Source: Acanthosoma haemorrhoidale (Eukaryota > Arthropoda > Insecta > Hemiptera > Acanthosomatidae). Taken from it: a DNA stretch of 64,000 bases. Under the pieces are notes generated by a model that worked only from the letters and a program-made list of their open reading frames with translations, was not told the DNA's origin and did no database searches. Positions within the stretch are counted from its first letter, which is position 1. Each line of letters opens with the position of its first letter. Shown here piece after piece: positions 57,881-64,000 of this stretch. The position numbers and the translations under genes are program-made. The DNA lies in the NCBI GenBank assembly GCA_930367205.1, contig OV884011.1:110537139-110601138 (forward strand), written 5' to 3'.

Positions 57881-58579
57881 TAATTAATAATTTTATTATT
57901 CATGGTTCTTCTCATCTTGTTTTTTTATTTCTCAAGCACATTTATTCATATTAATGTTCTATCATCCCAGTAGTTAAGAGCAAGAAAACCTAAAGAAAAT
58001 AAAAACATCAACAGCAATTTAATTCAAAGAAATTTAATTTAACCACTACTGTGATTGGGATGGCTAAAAAAATATGGAGAGCTAAAACAATGCAGTTTTA
58101 TTCCCTAAAAGACCTCAAGAAATCATATCAGGCACAAATTTAGTGATGACCCGAAGTCGCCTCAGAAGGACAATAACAGACGGAATTCAATAGGACTCAA
58201 TCCATTTTATTGTTTCAAAGGGTAAAAAGACTGCATAAGAAACAAAGATGAGAAAAAACAAAAACATACTGCCATTAAATTTTTGATAACTTCTTTAGCA
58301 CCAGAGGAAGTATTAAGCCACTGAGATTTCTTAGAACATTATGTTACAATGTACAGTGCCAAGGTTCAAGCTATACATTTTTGTCTAAATCATCTCAACA
58401 TCATCACATTTCACTTGCTAGAGTTATATTATATAGAAATTGAATAGAGCAATATTTGTCACGTTTTATTTTGTACAATTTCTAACAGTCTCGATCAAGA
58501 ACCAGGAGCAATTTGCGCTCACATGGTGGCAATATTTTATTTCATTAGATCTGAAATTCTCGCTTTGAGTAATTTATTT
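57881..58579. other. Unassigned, possibly the upstream part of the next relic
   Basis: AT-rich with short broken frames. If the relic at 58580-58860 came from a longer ORF, its 5' part should lie here, but it is too decayed to trace. Confidence 0.35.
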
Positions 58580-58860
58580 CCTATCGGATTGGCCTTCATC
58601 ACAATACAGGAATAAGTCTGTTTCATTTGCTTTTAACAGAAACTAGCTCAAGAATTCCCACGAAGTAGAGGGGGAAAATGAGTACCTGATGGCATTGGAG
58701 GCACAGTTTAACAAACTGCTGATAGAGCTTTTGCCCAAGGCCATGACATTACTGATGTCAATAATTTGGAAGATGTTCTTAAGGAGCATCTAAGAAATTA
58801 CTTCAAAATCCTTAAGCCAATTTGGAGTGGAGACATCCAAGTAGGAAAATGCCAATATTG
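58580..58860 (+). pseudogene. Relic of a multicopy ORF with DGPSSQYRNK / GVPDGIGGTVK motifs
   Basis: Translation gives SDWPSSQYRNKSV (58584-58622) and, after a frameshift, VPDGIGGTV-stop-QTADRAFAQGHDI (58683 on), followed by TDVNNLEDVLKEHLRNYFKI. From general knowledge, related proteins with SDGPSSQYRNK and a downstream GKGVPDGIGGTVKR motif are highly multicopy in insect and other animal genomes and behave like mobile-element ORFs of unclear function. I cannot name the family. One stop and a frameshift show the copy is dead. Confidence 0.6.
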
Positions 58861-60174
58861 GTATATTATCTGTCAAACCTCCAATTCTTACCATACATTT
58901 TTAGTCAATGTTTCCAGGTAATCGATCAGAGTACTATCTAAAAGTCTAAAGATTGATGTCCCAACTGGTATTTTAGACTGAAGGTTTATTCTACAAATGT
59001 GGCATTTCTGCCCGGAGTCCTAATCCTCGAGTTCAATGTGATGTTTGCAAGAAAATTGTAAAATGGTGCAATTTTCTAATGTGGGCTGTATTTGCTTAGT
59101 GAAAACTGTTTTTACAATCATTTAAATTTTTTATTTGTTGTTTTTGTTTTATTAAAAATATAAGGTTGACAACTCCACACAAATACCATTCCCTCACTAA
59201 TGTGCTTATTCCCTCATGGAAGATATTTGTTTTAAAATTTGCCATTCAAGAAATAAGGATGCAACTACTGTTTAGCATGTTAAGGATCACTGAATGATTT
59301 TTGAAAAAATAGCTGGAAGAACAATGTATGCAATAGTTTATAACTGTAATTGGCCCTTTCCAGGAGAATGACCCATTTTTTTATATTCATGTATGAACCT
59401 AAAACACCTAAAATTGGCTTTTTTAGTATCTTAAGGAGCTACCATTTGGTCTTATGTAAAAAAGGAGGAAGCTGTCCAATTTTTATTCTTTAAATTTTTT
59501 TCCATAGTGTGTCTTGGAATGAAAATTTCAAAATATATTTTGAAAACAGTGTAAAAAGCTTATTAGCTACAGTAATGATTGTAGTTTAGTAATGACTATA
59601 CCTTAGTGGTACCTGAAATATAAAGATATATTGATTGATACTGATTTGCATTTATTACACATTATTTTCAGGCATATCATTGATTGGAAAATCTCGTTTT
59701 TTTCTTTATAAAGAAATTATTTTTTTCAGTATATTATTGTAGTTTAAAATATGACATTTGAATGTTTTCATTAACTAAAATTAAAAAAAAAACTCATTCA
59801 GGAGAGCAATGGGCCTTCATATTGGGAGCTCTTTTCTGTTTAATTGGTGAGCAATAAAATTCGAATTTAATTTTTAACCTAAGTGAGGTTTTAGTACCTA
59901 ACAAAAGGTTAAATTTTTAATCAGTAAAAAACTGACAAAATTTGAAGTTGCTTTGTAAAATAAATCAAGCTTAAATCAAGGAAATTTCAGTATTATAACG
60001 TGAGGCATTGAAATGCATTAAGATTAGTCTGGAAGGATTCAGGTGTTATGGAAAATTATAAGTTTATGCATTTATATAGATATATATTCACTTCAAAGTT
60101 CCCAACATTTATAAATTATCTTTAGGTGTTTTCTACATACAATAAACAGGAAATAATACACAAAATTACAATAT
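58861..60174. other. No gene seen
   Basis: AT-rich. A frame near 58985-59095 reads KCGISARSPNPRVQCDVCKK and might be a further piece of the preceding relic, but this is weak. Confidence 0.35.
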
Positions 60175-62373
60175 TTAACATTTTATTTTCTTCAAAGTCT
60201 CTTGACTATAAATAACTCATACATTAAGATTTTTTTTTCTATACAATAATAGCAACACACTTTTCGGGTATAAAAATAAATCTTTCAGTACTCTACAGAT
60301 GAACCATCACATGTAATTAATAAGGCAACAAAGGCATGCTTTAGCAAACAATCATTCACTGAATAATTCTAGTTTGCTTATGAAAGTTTTAACAAAAGCT
60401 TGATTACAAATACAAATTTACTGTTCTATACTCTCCTATGAAAAAAAAAATACAGTATACAATTTTAAATCTCATTTTCACAAAAACAAATCATAAATCT
60501 GAAATTAAAATCGTCTTTACAAAATCCCATAAATTTATGATAAAATATCTGGGGGAATTGACATTTTTTGTTCATAATCAGCGATAAAAAAACTGTAGGA
60601 ACTGGAAGTATACTAATTATAAATCCTAATGGGGATTTTTTAAGTTTGCGTTAATAAGTCTTTCAAACAGTTGCCTTCTCAAAATTTGTAATCGATTCCA
60701 CTTGAATTTGTTTGAAAGACATGGCAAATCATACGAACTGATGTCTTTTGAATGTACTTGTTTTATACTACTAAATGTTATTAATACTTGTCATGGTTTC
60801 TAAAAGAAATAATAAAATGTGAACAAATCATAGTTGCTCTCAAAGTTATTCTTAAGACAAACTTATAATGCTTGATGCTTTTATGTTGTTAACACAAACT
60901 TCCTGAGACGCTAAAGGACAACATTTACAAGCAATTATACGATTTAAATATTACTTATATACAAGAAATAACATACAATATATACTTTAGTAAATGATAA
61001 GGTAATAATCTTACGTATGTTCATGACTTAGAGGCACTCTTTGGAAATTAAAAAGAAAAATAAATATTGTATAAATAAAAAATACAAGTATATATCAATC
61101 AAATTATACAGGCCTCTTCAGTCAAAAAAATGTCCAGCCTTATAGCAACTTAATGCAGACCCTTAATAAGTACACATAAGATAAACAATTTTTTAACAGA
61201 TTTATACCAGACTATAAATACGGAAAAAAAGAAAAAAGGAAAACAACAATTTTAACAACACAAATTAGTTAAACTTAGTTACGTATATGTTTAATTTCAT
61301 AATAATTGTATTTATTTCTTTCAGTGACCAAAATACAAAAATTAATTTAAGGCACTTGGTGAAGGTAGTATAATTTATTTAACAATTGGATATATATATA
61401 TATATATTTATATTACCATGGAAGTGCATGAGAAACAATAAAAACAAAAACTATATCACTTTTTTTCATTTATCATATTTTCCTAATGTGCTCTTGTATA
61501 ATATTAATCTTTTTTCTTTTTCTTTTTTACATATGAAAATGAATATTTTTGTGGCTTAAAAATATAGGTTGAATGATAAATTCAGTCTACTTCATAAAAA
61601 GGGACGACACTATCAACAATATATAATGTCAACTAGCAAGTTTTAGTGATTTACATTTTCCCCAGATACATTAATGTTTATTTTTTGTGGCAATGAAAAG
61701 TGGTTTTATTTAAATTCCTTCAAGAAATATAATCTAGACAAAATTTGGTCAACAGCTGCCAAAACCTCAGCCCTGGTTTACTAACTGCAAGGGAAAGACT
61801 AAAAGCATTTTTCAAGACACAGCCCTTTTTATAAATGTATGTATAAATCTAAATATGCCTTACAAAAAACTTATATGGACATCATAAACCACAAATTATT
61901 TGAGAGAAAGTGAATTTTAAATAAGGATCATCAAAATGTATAATTCTCTAAATGAAAATAAAAAATAGCTGACTAAAAAAACTCATCCAATTTTTTTCAG
62001 TTAGTTTAGAATCTATATCTGGCATATTCAAATATGCTTTAAAATATTTAAATGTGTAAAACAAAACAATCTTAAATTAAAAATGCACAATTAGTACCAT
62101 TCCACTTATGAATTACAAAAACAAAAGTGAAAAATACAAATCCCTATACAATCTTTACAAAACAATCGAAGGCCATAGTGAATGGTAATATGAACTATTA
62201 AAATACATTTTATATTACAACAGAAGATTTCTAGATAAATATATATGTATATATAACATTCAAAAGGAGACATAATAGATCACTAGTGATACTAATATTA
62301 TCGTATTTAATCACTATAGCTCAAAAAAATTCTATGCTAATATTTACAGTTACAAGTATTTAAGGGTTGCGGG
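60175..62373 (-). other. Probable long 3' UTR of the right-edge gene
   Basis: About 2.2 kb of AT-rich, gene-free and repeat-poor sequence directly downstream of the stop codon at 62374. AATAAA on the minus strand at 60182-60187 is a possible polyadenylation signal; other candidates lie closer to the stop. The extent is inference; RNA evidence would be needed to place the 3' end. A TA run is at about 61389-61407. Confidence 0.35.
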
Positions 62374-62798
62374 TTAAGCTGAGGTAGTTGGCTGTTCTCC
62401 CTTCTGTCTTTTGCTTCTGTGATGGTGGTGATGGGTATGTTTTCTTTTAGGTTGTGGGGTCGGTTCGTTGGCAGCTTCCAGTTCCCTCTTTCGTTTTGCC
62501 CGTGTCATTGGGCCAGTGAGCCTGCTGATCCCACTCTCAACTTGTTGTTTCACAGATCTCTTTTTCTTTGGAGGTGGTACAGGTGACAGAGTAATGGCCA
62601 GTGGAGGATTAGATTCAGAGGAATTGCTCGACAAACTCGACAAATACTCTCTTACTCTTGCGTCTCCAAAGTTGAATACATTTCCTTCATCATTAGCCTT
62701 ACCCCTCAATGCTGGTTTGGGATGAGTCACTTGGCATGGACTGCTTGCTTGGGATGACTTATGACCCACACTGAGAGGTGTCTGTACTGATGATATCC
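62374..62798 (-). CDS. Last coding exon of a basic, low-complexity, probably nuclear protein
   Basis: On the minus strand a good 3' splice site (TTTTGTTTTAG, AG at 62800-62799) opens an exon of about 141 codons ending with TAA at 62376-62374. The exon enters in phase 1 and begins ISSVQTPLSVGHKSS. Visible parts are a Ser-rich start, a conserved-looking core FNFGDARVREYLSSLSS (with a second Ser run after it), a proline-lysine stretch PPPKKKRSVK, a basic patch PMTRAKRKREL resembling a nuclear localisation signal, and a histidine-rich tail HTHHHHHRSKRQKGEQ ending TTSA. Codon use is more GC-rich than the surroundings and no stop interrupts it. I do not recognise the family. The upstream exons lie beyond the window. 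Nuclear location is inferred from the basic patches. Confidence 0.75.
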
Positions 62799-62873
62799 CT
62801 AAAACAAAAGAAACACAAATTGTTATTAGGTATTACAGTTAACAGATCATTAGATACAAGTATATATATATAT

Positions 62874-63400
62874 TGTTGTGATATTATCATTTGAATTTGA
62901 AAAAGAGCGGCAAATGACCAGTGGAAAGAGTGGGGAAGATGAAAAGAGGAGGGAAAGTGGTGGTTCAGCTGGTAACACAGCAGTTGTACAATAGCTATTA
63001 GCCTGTTCTGAGAAGGAGGAAGCTGAGCGTTATTCATTTAGTAAAAGAAGAGAGCGTGGTTCTGCTGAAATAAGAGAAGAATGAACATTTTTGTAATTGA
63101 TGGTGATTTGTAGTATGGGAGAGCAGTTAATGGAAGAATATTTTTGTCAAGAGAAGAAGGATTGAGGTGCTAGTCGCGGATAAGGCTGACATCATGGCAG
63201 ATCAAGTAAAAGAAGAGAAATAGGAGAGAATTTTAAAAATCTGGCCAGTTGCGTGCCGTAGTAGTAAGGTAAAATAAAAGTTTAGTAATAAGAACATTGT
63301 AATTTGTCAAAGACTGAGTTTTAAAAGAATAATAGAAAATATTGTAATAATTAAATTTTCCTTTTGCCAGAGTTTTTTCTCTTTGTATGTTAACAGAACC
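62874..63400 (+). repeat. Unclassified repeat family, copy 2
   Basis: Starts TGTTGTGATATTATC and ends TTCCTTTTGCCAG...GTTAACAGAACC, the same termini as 55469-56172. The middle differs and is shorter (GGTAAGG near 63266, ATGGCAGATC near 63195). Confidence 0.6.
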
Positions 63401-63535
63401 TATAAACCTCAGTTAAATTTAAATTAATCAAATAAGATAAAAACATAATAATAATATATATATATTATTACATTCTTTTAAAAGATATCGTTAATTTTAT
63501 TTTTAACTTTAAATTTATTTTATTACTATTTATTA

Positions 63536-63855
63536 TTATTAGGTTCTATTAACAAAAGTAATTCTGGCAAAAAGATGAATTTAATTTTACAAACATAAAA
63601 AAATAAACTTATATTAATTATATAAATACTTGTCTATAAATTCGATTCCTTTTCTTCTTTAATTCTCTTCATTCTTTAAACAAAATTAATAATTCTTCTA
63701 TTTGTGCTATTTCTCTTCCGTTCTGCTTTAAGTCAATAACCACTAACCAAGTTTTTAAGTTTTTCTTACTCACAATCTCAAGCTAATAATATGTATTACG
63801 GGCTGATCCCAAAACTAGAGTATGTAATGCTCTGTGTGTTTTCATTATCACAACA
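63536..63855 (-). repeat. Unclassified repeat family, copy 3 (inverted)
   Basis: On the minus strand it starts TGTTGTGATAATGAAAAC at 63855 and ends CTTTTTGCCAGAATTAC...TTAATAGAACCT near 63540. With copy 2 it forms an inverted pair separated by about 135 bp. Confidence 0.6.
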
Positions 63856-63966
63856 ACAACTATACTATAAAAGTTTTTCCATCACTAGACCCAGACACCT
63901 ATACACCAAGCCGACCCCATAACTAGATAGAGAATTAATTCTGTGAGTGTTTTCATCATCACAACA
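63856..63966 (-). repeat. Duplicated 5' unit of the same repeat
   Basis: TGTTGTGATGATGAAAACAC (minus strand, from 63966) repeats the start of copy 3 with a period of 111 bp, so the 5' portion is tandemly duplicated. Confidence 0.6.
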
Positions 63967-64000
63967 ACCAGTATATTACTTTTTGTTTTTTCCTCCACTC

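Larger units (their letters stand above)
62799..64000 (-). other. Intron of the right-edge gene, filled with repeats
   Basis: Sequence upstream of the terminal exon. It contains a TA run (62860-62873), one copy of the TGTTGTGATA repeat family in the plus orientation and two partial inverted copies. No additional coding exon was recognised up to the window edge. Confidence 0.5.

Noticed and set aside
1..64000. CRISPR array, bacterial operon or phage-like system
   Set aside because: No regularly spaced direct repeats, no Shine-Dalgarno-preceded gene series and no prokaryotic protein families; the content is eukaryotic transposon DNA.

Overview
The window reads as AT-rich intergenic and intronic DNA from an arthropod, most likely an insect. 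This rests on the many animal-type non-LTR retrotransposons, tRNA-like repeats and solo LTRs, one spliced coding exon, and the absence of any bacterial operon or ribosome-binding structure. Assignment below 'insect' is not possible from sequence alone.

Most of what can be named is mobile DNA. (1) A Jockey-clade LINE: one essentially full-length but broken copy (1770-6291, + strand, 14-bp target-site duplication), a long internally deleted copy (20619-23287), a 5'-truncated copy with a 12-bp duplication (10653-11731), a 3'-truncated copy fused to a tRNA-like sequence (45503-47545), and several 3'-end stubs (13224, 15522, 40087, 43935). (2) A family of solo LTRs, six of them with intact ends and perfect 5-bp target duplications (609, 12586, 23787, 37055, 51521, 54033), plus three truncated copies (8735, 9606, 31021). 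No internal gag-pol region for this family is present. The LTRs are modular: two unrelated 5' (U3) halves share one 3' half, and a block of about 300 bp is present or absent. (3) Old relics found only by translation: Jockey ORF2 tails (33480-33850, 34990-35110), an RNase H-bearing LINE tail (41090-41710), a CR1/Jockey-superfamily reverse transcriptase on the minus strand (56870-57880), an unidentified coding relic (56470-56787), and a relic of a multicopy ORF with SDGPSSQYRNK and GKGVPDGIGGTVK-like motifs (58580-58860). (4) Repeats of unknown class: a foldback element (17039-17547), a duplicated 180-bp unit (18673 and 19204), and a family starting TGTTGTGATA and ending TTAACAGAACC (55469, 62874 and two inverted partial copies up to 63966).

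The only convincing host gene is at the right edge on the minus strand. It is the last coding exon of a basic, serine- and histidine-rich, probably nuclear protein (62374-62798), followed by a long AT-rich 3' UTR that may reach about 60175 and preceded by an intron (62799-64000) full of repeats. A GC-rich island at 28780-28960 is a possible second exon or promoter. Large stretches (24.6-28.8 kb, 35-37 kb, 42-44 kb, 47.5-51.5 kb) hold no recognisable gene. Nothing in the window looks like an undescribed multi-gene system. The most novel material is the recombining LTR family, the tRNA-like module at LINE 5' ends, and the uncharacterised repeat families.
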